The notes beneath the pieces were generated by a model, which was not told the DNA's origin, ran no database searches, and was given only the letters and a program-made list of their open reading frames with translations. Below are positions 43,120 through 51,125 of a DNA stretch of 64,000 nucleotides, one piece after another. The DNA is taken from NCBI GenBank assembly GCA_902476295.1, contig CABSDC010000001.1, positions 1 to 64,000 on the forward strand. Reading direction: 5' to 3'. How positions within the stretch are numbered: the first letter of the stretch is position 1; every line of letters begins with the position of its first letter. Source of the stretch: SFTJ01 sp905210415. Its GTDB lineage: Bacteria; Bacteroidota; Bacteroidia; Bacteroidales; Muribaculaceae. The translations under genes were made by a program, and so were the position numbers.

Positions 43120-43578
43120 TCATTCGTCGCACAGTAGGGAGGAGAATTCAGGAATGTCGGGGAGAAAAGTGTAGCTGTCGGTATCGTAGTTGATGAGGCA
43201 GCAGAAGTGTTGAATGCCGTTAGAAACTATCAAGCAGCGTGCGCGTAGCACCATATTGTAGCGCACAATTTGGTCGAATACCTTCTGTGTGATGCTCACG
43301 CTTGGCGCTTTATACTCCACTATCACAAGCGGCTGCCCACTGCGGTCTACTATAAGCGTGTCGCATCGACGCTTGATGCCATTTTGCGTGAGTGCTATCT
43401 CATTATTCATCAGTGCTGAAGGATAACCTTTGTGACTGATAAGGAATGCAACGAAATTTTGGCGAACCCATTCTTCTGGCGTGAGCGTAACGTACTTTGA
43501 GCGAAGAGCGTCGAAGATTTGCAAATTTTGTGGGGTCTTTTTTATTTTAAAATTTTGCTCGGGTAGATTAAGTTGCAT
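43120..43578 (-). CDS. HsdR N-terminal-like (PD-(D/E)XK) protein
   Basis: 152 residues resembling the N-terminal nuclease-type domain of type I restriction HsdR subunits. The core reads RRCDTLIVDRSGQPLVIVEYKAP (about 71-93), giving the Asp...Glu-X-Lys metal site, followed by QKVFDQIVRYN. There is no helicase part and there are no hsdM/hsdS genes nearby, so it is not a restriction system. It is divergent from holA across a 69-base gap, which suggests a housekeeping DNA-metabolism role; that is inferred from position only. Confidence 0.85.
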   Translation of the reverse strand: MQLNLPEQNFKIKKTPQNLQIFDALRSKYVTLTPEEWVRQNFVAFLISHKGYPSALMNNEIALTQNGIKRRCDTLIVDRSGQPLVIVEYKAPSVSITQKVFDQIVRYNMVLRARCLIVSNGIQHFCCLINYDTDSYTFLPDIPEFSSLLCDE

Positions 43579-43590
43579 TGCTAAATTTAT

Positions 43591-43598
43591 TAATTTTG
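43591..43598 (+). promoter_or_regulatory. -7 box before holA
   Basis: TAATTTTG in the 69-base gap between the divergent genes, 49 bases before the holA ATG; spacing to the nearest TTG (43573) is short. Confidence 0.45.
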
Positions 43599-43647
43599 TA
43601 GTATGAAGTGTAAAGTTAGTGAAAATATATAAAACGTACTCATAGAA

Positions 43648-44688
43648 ATGCCACCAAAAAAAGAAAGCGTTACATACATAGGGCTAATGACAGAGATTAG
43701 CCGCAAGCAATTTCGCCCGATATATGTGCTTGAAGGCGAAGAGGCTTATTATATAGATAGTCTTACTGATAAAATCATTGATGCTGCGTTAGACGAGGAT
43801 GAAAAGGATTTTAACCTCACCGTCAGCTATGGTATTGATGCCGATATCAGGCAGGTGATAAGTGCGTGCAAGCGTTATCCAGTGATGGCTCAACGCCAGG
43901 TGGTGGTGCTGCGCGAAGCCCAAAATGTGCGTGATAGCAAGGAGAATGGATTGGAACTATTTAAATTCTATGCCCAAAATCCGCTTAAGAGCACCATATT
44001 GATTATATGTAATAAGGGTGGTAACATTAAGGCGCCAGAATTTTTGAAGCAATTGAAGGCGAGCGAAACGGGTGTTGTGTTTGAATCGAAGAAAGAGAAC
44101 GAACGCTCGATAATGGATGTAATCAATAAGTATGTGGCGAGCAGGGGTTGCAAGATTGATGATAAATCCACCTCAATGTTGCGAGACTTTGTGGGAACTG
44201 ATGTTGCTCGACTATTTGGTGAGGTAGATAAGCTTTGCATCTTGGTGGGGGCTACAAAAGCGATAACGCCTGAACTAATTGAGCAAAACATAGGCATAAG
44301 CAAAGACTATAATATTTTTGAACTTGAGGATGCGATATTCACACGCAATCGAGAGAAAGCATTTAAGATAATTGATTATTTTGAGAAGAACCCAAAGAAT
44401 AATCCTGTACAGGCTGTGACTCCATTTTTGTTTAATGCGTTTGCAAACATACTTATGGTGCGCACTGCAAAAACTGGTTCGCCCGACGAGATAATGGAGC
44501 GAATAGGCACTAAATCGAGTTGGAGAGCACAAAAGTTTTCGGCTGCGGCATCGCGCTACAGCACGCTTGCATGTGTGAACAACATAGATGCTATACGACG
44601 CTTTGACGCGCAAAGCAAGGGTGTTGGTTCGCGACAGAATGGCTATGATTTGCTCCGAAGCCTGATGTTCTTTATCCTCAATTCGTAA
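43648..44688 (+). CDS. holA: DNA polymerase III subunit delta
   Basis: 346 residues; opens the beta clamp in the clamp-loader complex. N-terminal AAA+-like domain with FRPIYVLEGEEAYYIDSLTDKI (about 17-38), VVLREAQNV, and STILIICNKGG; central lid with FVGTDVARLFGEVDKLCIL (about 178-196) and the C-terminal collar with ELEDAIFTRNREKAFKIIDYFEKN (about 223-246). Length and order match bacterial HolA. A bidirectional terminator follows. Confidence 0.93.
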   Translation: MPPKKESVTYIGLMTEISRKQFRPIYVLEGEEAYYIDSLTDKIIDAALDEDEKDFNLTVSYGIDADIRQVISACKRYPVMAQRQVVVLREAQNVRDSKENGLELFKFYAQNPLKSTILIICNKGGNIKAPEFLKQLKASETGVVFESKKENERSIMDVINKYVASRGCKIDDKSTSMLRDFVGTDVARLFGEVDKLCILVGATKAITPELIEQNIGISKDYNIFELEDAIFTRNREKAFKIIDYFEKNPKNNPVQAVTPFLFNAFANILMVRTAKTGSPDEIMERIGTKSSWRAQKFSAAASRYSTLACVNNIDAIRRFDAQSKGVGSRQNGYDLLRSLMFFILNS

Positions 44689-44716
44689 AATGGCAATGCA
44701 ATATTGATAATAATAA

Positions 44717-44747
44717 AATACCGGCCCCCAAAGGAGTCGGTATTTTT
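44717..44747. terminator. bidirectional terminator between holA and the PorT-like gene
   Basis: AATACCG (44717-44723) pairs with CGGTATT (44738-44744), with TTTTG after it on the + strand and TTATTATT after it on the - strand. The convergent genes end 29 and 44 bases away. Confidence 0.75.
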
Positions 44748-44790
44748 GTGCAACTCTTATTTTAGTAGTTTTAGTTTGTCGTATGGTGGC

Positions 44791-45483
44791 TTATTTCACA
44801 CGGAAGGCATAGCCAAGTGTGATGGAAAGTGTCATATTTGACGAAGCCGAGAATGTGTCTTTCTTCTTGCTTGGGAAGACACTACCAAGGCCGTAATACA
44901 ATCGTGCTTCAAGCGAGAACGAGTGTTTGCGCTTGGCAATAAACTCTGTGCCGGCGCCGAAAGCAAGTCCGTAATCAAATTTGCTCTTCACGCCAAGTGT
45001 TAGTTGGTCGAGATATCGATTTTCCGTAGGGAAACCTGGCACGGAATTCACGTTCTTGTAATCGAAATTTGCTGAAATCGATTCGCCAAGGTAGTAGCCG
45101 AGTTGCGGACCGAGATTGACAAATCCCCTCATCTTTTGGCTGCCGAAGTAGATGTGCGTGAGGATAGGCACTTGCAGGTAGGTGAGAGTGCGAGAGTAGT
45201 TGAAATCAGTGTCCTCAAAATTCTCTTTCCAGCCAGCGCGTGTGATGTTGGCTTCAAGTATCAGGCCGAAATGCTTTTCTTCCATGTAGCGGAATGTGAC
45301 ACCTGCGGTTTGACCCATATTCCAACCTTGCTTCACGCTTGGCGAGAAATTCACTTTAGAAAGGGTTACACCAGCTTTGCCTCCAATCGCCACATTCGAC
45401 TGGAAATGCTTTTGTGCAGAAGCGTTGCCACTGCACAAAAGGGCTACGAAAAGCAGTATGCTATATAAAAAATGTTTTGTCAT
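44791..45483 (-). CDS. PorT-like outer-membrane beta-barrel protein
   Basis: 230 residues. Signal peptide at 1-23 (YSILLFVALLCSGNASAQ), then alternating amphipathic strands (GGKAGVTLSKVNFS, HFGLILEANITRAG, LTYLQVPILTHIYFG, FVNLGPQLGYYLG, YGLAFGAGTEFIA) and a final strand ending in an aromatic residue region (SITLGYAFRVK). This is the pattern of the small eight-stranded PorT/OmpA-like barrel family of Bacteroidetes. It follows the LysM-binding-protein gene by 14 bases. Exact function unknown. Confidence 0.85.
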   Translation of the reverse strand: MTKHFLYSILLFVALLCSGNASAQKHFQSNVAIGGKAGVTLSKVNFSPSVKQGWNMGQTAGVTFRYMEEKHFGLILEANITRAGWKENFEDTDFNYSRTLTYLQVPILTHIYFGSQKMRGFVNLGPQLGYYLGESISANFDYKNVNSVPGFPTENRYLDQLTLGVKSKFDYGLAFGAGTEFIAKRKHSFSLEARLYYGLGSVFPSKKKDTFSASSNMTLSITLGYAFRVK

Positions 45484-45497
45484 TGTGCGTAAATTGA

Positions 45498-47501
45498 TTA
45501 CATTTTTTCAATAGTAGAGTTTGGCGTGAAGTGGATAAACATCAAGTCCTTGTTGATGAATCCGCTCCAGTTGCTCGTACGTTCAAACTTGAATGAGGTT
45601 TGGATGCCATTGTAGGTAGGCAGATTGCGGTTGCCGAAAGGATCGTTGCCCTTGGCGAGAGTAGACAGGAAGTATATGCCTGTGTCGAAACCAAGTAGGC
45701 CCATGCGAGGCACGGTGTAGCGCATTTCCTCACCATACCATTTTTGGTAGATGGCTTCGAGACTCTTGGTGCGAGCGCTTGTGCTATCGTAGAAGAAGCG
45801 AGAGTAGATGTATGTGTTCACCTTGTGCATATCATCTTGATATTCGAGAAGGTATGCGCAGTATTCTGGATAGCCGAATAGTGCGAAGTCGATGTCGATG
45901 CGCTCATGCTTGAGGTGCTTAAGCACAGGCATCATGCGTGCCAATGATTCCTTGGTGCTTGACGAAGGAATGATGACGTATTTCTTGCCAGGATTGAGTT
46001 TGTCGCTCAATGCGTTGTAACTGAACTCACTATTTACATTCACCGTTATAGATGAATATTTTTTGCTTGTGAAATGCTTTGTGAGGTCCTCATAGATATC
46101 CTTCTTTTCAGTAGACTCGTCGTTGAGAAGCACCACGGTGTAGCCCTTGAAATTCTTGTCGAACCAGTCGAATATTTCAGCCGACAAGAATGAAGGCGGA
46201 ATGTTTGATTGGAAAGCGTAAGGATTGTTGGTATAAGCCTCATCTTTCACAGAAAGTGCATTGATTGAAGCAATTTGGTTTTCGTTACAGAATTTGTTTA
46301 CGGCAGCCAGTTGCTTTGACTCAGATGGCGCGATAATCATGTTCATCTGTTTCAGAGCCGGTTTTGCAAGAATGCTGTCGGTGAGTCGTAGGCTATTGCC
46401 ATTGTCGTAAGCATAGATGTTGATATGCTTCTTCGTTTGCTTGCGCACGCTGTCTACGGCGAGCATAAAGCCCTTGTAAAACTCAGTGTTGTTGCGAGCG
46501 TTAGCCGAAAGCGTTGCCGATTTTAGCATAAATGGAAGCACGAGAGCAACGTTTATTGTGTCATCGTTCTTGTCTTTGCGGGCTATCTGATCATCGCTTT
46601 TTGGATCTTGTTTCAAGTCGGCTGGGTCAACAGAAACTTTCTCTTTGTGAGTGACAGGGATATTGATGAGATTGCCTTTCTTCAGTTTTTTCTTGTCGGA
46701 GTTTGCGGCAATCAAGTCGTCTACGTTCACACCGTTGGCTTTAGCAATCGAATAGAAGGTTTCGCCCTTTTTCACCTCGTAGGTGTGAAATTCGGTGACA
46801 TCTTTTTCCACCACAATTGGTTTTGCGAGGTTTGGCATGATGCGCACCACTTCATCGTAGCGGAAATTGGCTGCGGAGATACCAGGGTTGAGATTGAGAA
46901 TGCTTTCAACGGTGGTGTTATAGGTGCGTGATACGCTATAGAGTGTTTCGCCTTTGTTGATTTTGTGGTAAATCATTTTGCCGTCAGCTAAAGTGGTTTT
47001 GCTTGGCTTTTCACTTTCTTTTTTCGCAGTCACAGGTGTGATTTGGATGCTTTTAGGCTGAGGAATCACAACAGTCTGACCAGCCTTTAGTCCGGCATTG
47101 GTTTCTGGGTTGGCAGCGACCAATTCCTCTACGGTGACATTGTACATCTTTGACAGGCCATAGAGCGTTTCGCCCTTAGCCACAACGTGGGTGATTTGAG
47201 CGATATCCTTGGTAGTTGGTTTGCTGTCGGAAGCGTTTTTAGCGTTGGCGAAAAGGCTCACAGGCAGAAGCAATACTTGCTTGTCTTTCAGCCCGTCTTT
47301 TACAGAAGGATTGTATTTCAAGATGTCGCTTTGTTGAATCTTCAGTTTGGTGGAGATGCCATAAATGGTCTCTTTCTTCTTCACTTTATAGCAATAATAC
47401 TTGGTGCTGCCAATGGTTTTGATTTCCATTGGAGGCTGTGCTTGAGCGTTTGCTGCAAAAGCCGCAAGCAGTAGAGAAATGATGAATACTTTGATTTTCA
47501 T
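45498..47501 (-). CDS. LysM-repeat protein fused to a periplasmic ligand-binding domain
   Basis: 667 residues from the ATG at 47501; a TTG two codons earlier is rejected. Signal peptide at 1-22, four LysM modules (about 36-80, 102-146, 177-221 and 236-280, each with a KKxETxYxIS or KGETLYxxS start and a conserved Asn-Pro), then a receptor/leucine-binding-type periplasmic fold (about 315-640: INVALVLPFMLKSA, FYKGFMLAVDSV, MIIAPSESKQLAAVNKFC). The LysM modules would hold it to peptidoglycan; the last domain may bind a ligand or an envelope partner. Fourth gene of the primase-metY run, 54 bases after metY. Confidence 0.88.
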   Translation of the reverse strand: MKIKVFIISLLLAAFAANAQAQPPMEIKTIGSTKYYCYKVKKKETIYGISTKLKIQQSDILKYNPSVKDGLKDKQVLLLPVSLFANAKNASDSKPTTKDIAQITHVVAKGETLYGLSKMYNVTVEELVAANPETNAGLKAGQTVVIPQPKSIQITPVTAKKESEKPSKTTLADGKMIYHKINKGETLYSVSRTYNTTVESILNLNPGISAANFRYDEVVRIMPNLAKPIVVEKDVTEFHTYEVKKGETFYSIAKANGVNVDDLIAANSDKKKLKKGNLINIPVTHKEKVSVDPADLKQDPKSDDQIARKDKNDDTINVALVLPFMLKSATLSANARNNTEFYKGFMLAVDSVRKQTKKHINIYAYDNGNSLRLTDSILAKPALKQMNMIIAPSESKQLAAVNKFCNENQIASINALSVKDEAYTNNPYAFQSNIPPSFLSAEIFDWFDKNFKGYTVVLLNDESTEKKDIYEDLTKHFTSKKYSSITVNVNSEFSYNALSDKLNPGKKYVIIPSSSTKESLARMMPVLKHLKHERIDIDFALFGYPEYCAYLLEYQDDMHKVNTYIYSRFFYDSTSARTKSLEAIYQKWYGEEMRYTVPRMGLLGFDTGIYFLSTLAKGNDPFGNRNLPTYNGIQTSFKFERTSNWSGFINKDLMFIHFTPNSTIEKM

Positions 47502-47555
47502 TGCCAATATTGAATGATGAAATGATTAATTGATTTTGTTGCTCGGCATGGGCAT

Positions 47556-48824
47556 TTAGCCGTTCATTGCCTGATTAAGGTCTTCGATGATGTCGTCGAC
47601 ATTTTCGATGCCTACAGAGAGACGTATTAAGTCGGGAGCAACGCCAGCCTCGATGAGTTGTTGCTCAGTGAGCTGACGATGAGTGTGGCTTGCTGGGTGC
47701 AGCACACAGGTGCGAGCATCTGCAACGTGAGTGACGATGGCCACCAGTTTTAGGCGGTCCATAAATGCCTCGGCATCTTCGCGTGAGCCCTTGAGACCAA
47801 ACGACAAGACTCCACAACTGCCGTTAGGCATATATTTCTTAGCCAAAGCATAGTATTTGTTGCTTGGAAGGTCGCAATAGTTCACCCATGCCACCTTAGG
47901 GTTGGCTTCGAGCCACTTAGCCACGGCAAGAGCGTTTTTGCAGTGGCGCTCCATGCGCAGGTGAAGGGTCTCGAGACCCACGTTGATCAAGAACGCATTG
48001 TGTGGCGCTTGTATAGATCCAAGGTCGCGCATTAGTTGAGATGTGGCTTTGGTGATATATGCCATTTTGCCGAAAGCCTTGGTGTAGGTGAGTCCGTGGT
48101 ATGACTCGTCGGGAGTGGTAAGTCCGGGAAATTTGTCGGCATATTTCTCCCAATCGAAGTTGCCGCTATCAACGATGGCACCGCCAACTGTCATGGCGTG
48201 TCCGTCCATATATTTAGTGGTGGAGTGAGTGATAATGTCGGCACCCCATTGAAATGGGTGGCAATTGATAGGCGTAGCAAAAGTGTTGTCTACAATCAGT
48301 GGCACACCATGCTTGTGAGCGATGCGAGCAAATTTCTCAATGTCGAGCACATTGATTGTTGGGTTGGAGATTGTTTCGCCGAAAAGCAATTTCGTGTTAG
48401 GTCGGAAAGCCTTTTCGATTTCCTCTTCAGAAGCATCCTCGTCGACGAATGTGGTCTCAATGCCAAGTTTGCGCAGGGTGACGTTGAGAAGATTATAAGT
48501 TCCGCCATAGATTTGAGTACTGCTCACCACGTGGTCGCCAGCCTCGCAGATGTTGAAAATGGCATAAAAGTTAGCCGCTTGCCCAGACGATGTGAGCATT
48601 GCAGCCACGCCACCTTCGAGTGCGGCTATTTTTGCAGCCACCGCATCGTTTGTAGGGTTTTGTAGGCGAGTGTAGAAGTAGCCAGAATCTTCAAGGTCGA
48701 AAAGTCGGCCCATTTGTTCACTACTATCGTATTTGAAGGTAGTGCTTTGATATATTGGTAAAATACGCGCTTCTCCGTTCTTTGGGGTGTAGCCTGCTTG
48801 CACGCAGAGTGTTTCTTGTTTCAT
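47556..48824 (-). CDS. metY: O-acetylhomoserine aminocarboxypropyltransferase/cysteine synthase family protein
   Basis: 422-residue PLP enzyme of the Cys/Met gamma-synthase family. Motifs: QAGYTPKNGEARILPIYQSTTF (about 8-29), the PLP-stacking region SSGQAANFYAI, the Schiff-base lysine in THSTTKYMDGH (about 205-215) and ADARTCVLHPASHTHRQL (about 371-388). It makes homocysteine from O-acetylhomoserine and sulfide. It follows the primase gene by 34 bases with no terminator or riboswitch between, which is an odd neighbour for a sulfur enzyme. Confidence 0.93.
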   Translation of the reverse strand: MKQETLCVQAGYTPKNGEARILPIYQSTTFKYDSSEQMGRLFDLEDSGYFYTRLQNPTNDAVAAKIAALEGGVAAMLTSSGQAANFYAIFNICEAGDHVVSSTQIYGGTYNLLNVTLRKLGIETTFVDEDASEEEIEKAFRPNTKLLFGETISNPTINVLDIEKFARIAHKHGVPLIVDNTFATPINCHPFQWGADIITHSTTKYMDGHAMTVGGAIVDSGNFDWEKYADKFPGLTTPDESYHGLTYTKAFGKMAYITKATSQLMRDLGSIQAPHNAFLINVGLETLHLRMERHCKNALAVAKWLEANPKVAWVNYCDLPSNKYYALAKKYMPNGSCGVLSFGLKGSREDAEAFMDRLKLVAIVTHVADARTCVLHPASHTHRQLTEQQLIEAGVAPDLIRLSVGIENVDDIIEDLNQAMNG

Positions 48825-48858
48825 TGCTATATTGTAGTTTATACGTTTCGTAAATAAT

Positions 48859-51105
48859 CTATGGGTTGATTACTCTTATGCCAAGGCATTTCTCGGAAAG
48901 ATGTTGGCGTTGTTTTTGCATTTCCATCTGCTCTGTCATCAATTGCATCACGGCTTCGGGATTCTTTTCCGTCTTTAATTGTGCTTGTAAGGCATTGATG
49001 CGCTGTGTGAGCATTTCGTAGCGCAGATTGTTGATTGCCTCGGGTATAAGAGTAGGCAGTTTCTTGAATTCCGAAAGATCTGCCACCTGCTGCGAGTGTA
49101 TCTTGCTAAGCCTAAACCGCTCGTTCACGAGTTTTAGCCCGCATTCTCTAATCTCTTTGTCGGGATGAGAGCACAGATACGTTTCAAAATACTTGCGTTC
49201 GTAATCCTCAGATTTTTGGGCAGATTTGAGCTTTATGCGGCCATTGAGCATCGCTTCCTCCTTTTCGATGGTATCGATATCGAGATTTTTTTCGCGAATC
49301 TCTTCAACGCCCTTATCGAAATCCTCTTTTTCTTGTATTTTGAGTTGCTCTTTAAACTCTATATAATCAGATTCGAAATCGGCAACCAGATTTTTGCCAA
49401 GCTCGAAAATTCGCTTCATGGTGTCGTCGTGAATTACGATGCCGTGCACGGCAAATTCCTGTTCAAGATATTGGATGATGTTGATAGGCTTAACCTCGTT
49501 TTCACCAATCGACATAACGCTGAATTGCACCATGCCATACTTTGCCACATAGTGCATGATGATGCGTTCCTTCTTGAGGATTGATTTGCTCACTGCTGCG
49601 ATGGCTGGTTCGGCAATTGGCGCGCTTAGAAGAGAAGAACCGATGATGTCGCTATCATCTTCTTCAGGAGCAGATTCGGGCGCTTGAGGCTCTTCGGCAA
49701 ACAATTGTGCCACCGCATCATAATGTTCCTCAGCCTGATTTTTCTCGGCAGCCATTCGCTCGAGATATTGAGCTCTTGCTTGAGCCTGCTGAATGCGGCG
49801 GAATTCCTCCTCCTTTATGCGTAGCGATTCTTGTTGCACATCGCGACGCACCGATTCCTCGTTGATCTGAAGCAAGTGGCTACACTCTTTCACCAGCGAC
49901 ATCTTGATGATTCGGTCGGGGATGAGTGCTATTTTCTGAACAATTTCACGCACCACTTGGGCTGTGCGTATAGGGTTGTTAAGCGATTCGTTGAGCTTTG
50001 TTTTGAAGTAAAACTGTACTAAATCAATAGAGTTTTCTCCAATGAATTTTTCTGCTTCTTCGTGAGAGAGACGGCGCGAGAAACTATCTGGGTCGTCGCC
50101 TTGAGGCAAAAGCACGATGCGAGGCATAACACCCAGTGGAAGCAGGTGCTGTAGGGCAACCTCGTTGGCATGAATGCCGGCATTGTCGCCGTCGAAGAGC
50201 AAAATGATATTGTGTGTAAATCGGCGCAACACGCAGGCCTGATTAAACGTAAAGCCCGTGCCAAGCGGAGCCACGGTGTAGTTGAACCCGGCTTGATGCA
50301 TAGATACCACGTCGGCATTACCCTCTACGAGGATGCACTTGTCGAGCTCCAAGATGTGCTTGCGCGCCTGATACAGGCCGTATATTTCGTTGCCTTTGGT
50401 GTAGATGGGCGTGTCGTTGGTGTTTTTATATTTTGCGATGTCGCTATCGCGCTTCATAGTGCGACAACTGAATGCCACAATCTTTCCGCTAAGATTTGAG
50501 ATAGGGAAAGTGATGCGTTCGTGAAAGCGGTCGTAGGAAGGGTGACCCTCAAAACGCACACCGATACCCGACGACACGATGTAGTCTTCGCTATAGCCTT
50601 TCTTCTCGAGGTCGTCGATAAGGTGGTTGTCCTGACGTGCGGGCGAATATCCCAACTGAAATTCTTGAATAATCTCGTCGGAAAAGCCGCGTTGCTGATG
50701 ATAGTATGGCAGTGCAATGTTCTTGCCAGCCTCAGAATTCTGTAATTGTTCGCGATAGTAAGCGCAAGCCTCGGCATTGATTTCGTAGAGCGTTTCTGCT
50801 TCGCTTCGGTCTTCTGCAGGCGTCACGGGAATGCCACATTTTTTAGCCATGATGCGCAGAGCCTCGTCATAGTTGATGTGCAGACTATCGATAAGGAAAT
50901 CTATTGCGCTACCTTTTTTGCCACATTCGGTGCATTGATAAGTGTTGTTGTAAGTGTCGATGATAAACGAATTCATCTTCCCGGTGTGAAATGGACAGAA
51001 GCCCACGAAATCGTTGTCGCGTGGACTCAATTTCATGTAGTCGGAAATCACATCGGTGATCTTGGTTTTGCTTAATATCTGAAGTTTCGTTTTCTTATCA
51101 ATCAT
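48859..51105 (-). CDS. dnaG: DNA primase, catalytically complete DnaG-type copy
   Basis: 748 residues. CHC2 zinc finger (Cys37, His40, Cys58, Cys61), RNA-polymerase core, and a TOPRIM fold with all metal ligands: Glu261 and Asp265 in VEGNADVV (usual VEGYxDVV), Asp305 and Asp307 in FDGDNAG, and Asp337-Asp340 in GDDPDSF. The finger has FHTGKMNSF in place of the usual FHxEKTPSF. A long helical, coiled-coil-rich C-terminus (about 420-748) should contain the helicase-binding part. It makes RNA primers for replication. It lies 20 bases after a second DnaG-like gene lacking these ligands. Which gene is essential is not shown by sequence alone. Confidence 0.88.
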   Translation of the reverse strand: MIDKKTKLQILSKTKITDVISDYMKLSPRDNDFVGFCPFHTGKMNSFIIDTYNNTYQCTECGKKGSAIDFLIDSLHINYDEALRIMAKKCGIPVTPAEDRSEAETLYEINAEACAYYREQLQNSEAGKNIALPYYHQQRGFSDEIIQEFQLGYSPARQDNHLIDDLEKKGYSEDYIVSSGIGVRFEGHPSYDRFHERITFPISNLSGKIVAFSCRTMKRDSDIAKYKNTNDTPIYTKGNEIYGLYQARKHILELDKCILVEGNADVVSMHQAGFNYTVAPLGTGFTFNQACVLRRFTHNIILLFDGDNAGIHANEVALQHLLPLGVMPRIVLLPQGDDPDSFSRRLSHEEAEKFIGENSIDLVQFYFKTKLNESLNNPIRTAQVVREIVQKIALIPDRIIKMSLVKECSHLLQINEESVRRDVQQESLRIKEEEFRRIQQAQARAQYLERMAAEKNQAEEHYDAVAQLFAEEPQAPESAPEEDDSDIIGSSLLSAPIAEPAIAAVSKSILKKERIIMHYVAKYGMVQFSVMSIGENEVKPINIIQYLEQEFAVHGIVIHDDTMKRIFELGKNLVADFESDYIEFKEQLKIQEKEDFDKGVEEIREKNLDIDTIEKEEAMLNGRIKLKSAQKSEDYERKYFETYLCSHPDKEIRECGLKLVNERFRLSKIHSQQVADLSEFKKLPTLIPEAINNLRYEMLTQRINALQAQLKTEKNPEAVMQLMTEQMEMQKQRQHLSEKCLGIRVINP

Positions 51106-51125
51106 CCCTATGGGCAGTTATGTTC

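Noticed and set aside
43120..43578. Type I restriction system
   Set aside because: There is no helicase part, methylase or specificity subunit nearby.
48825..48858. Possible SAM or other riboswitch before metY
   Set aside because: The gap is only 34 bases and shows no structure.
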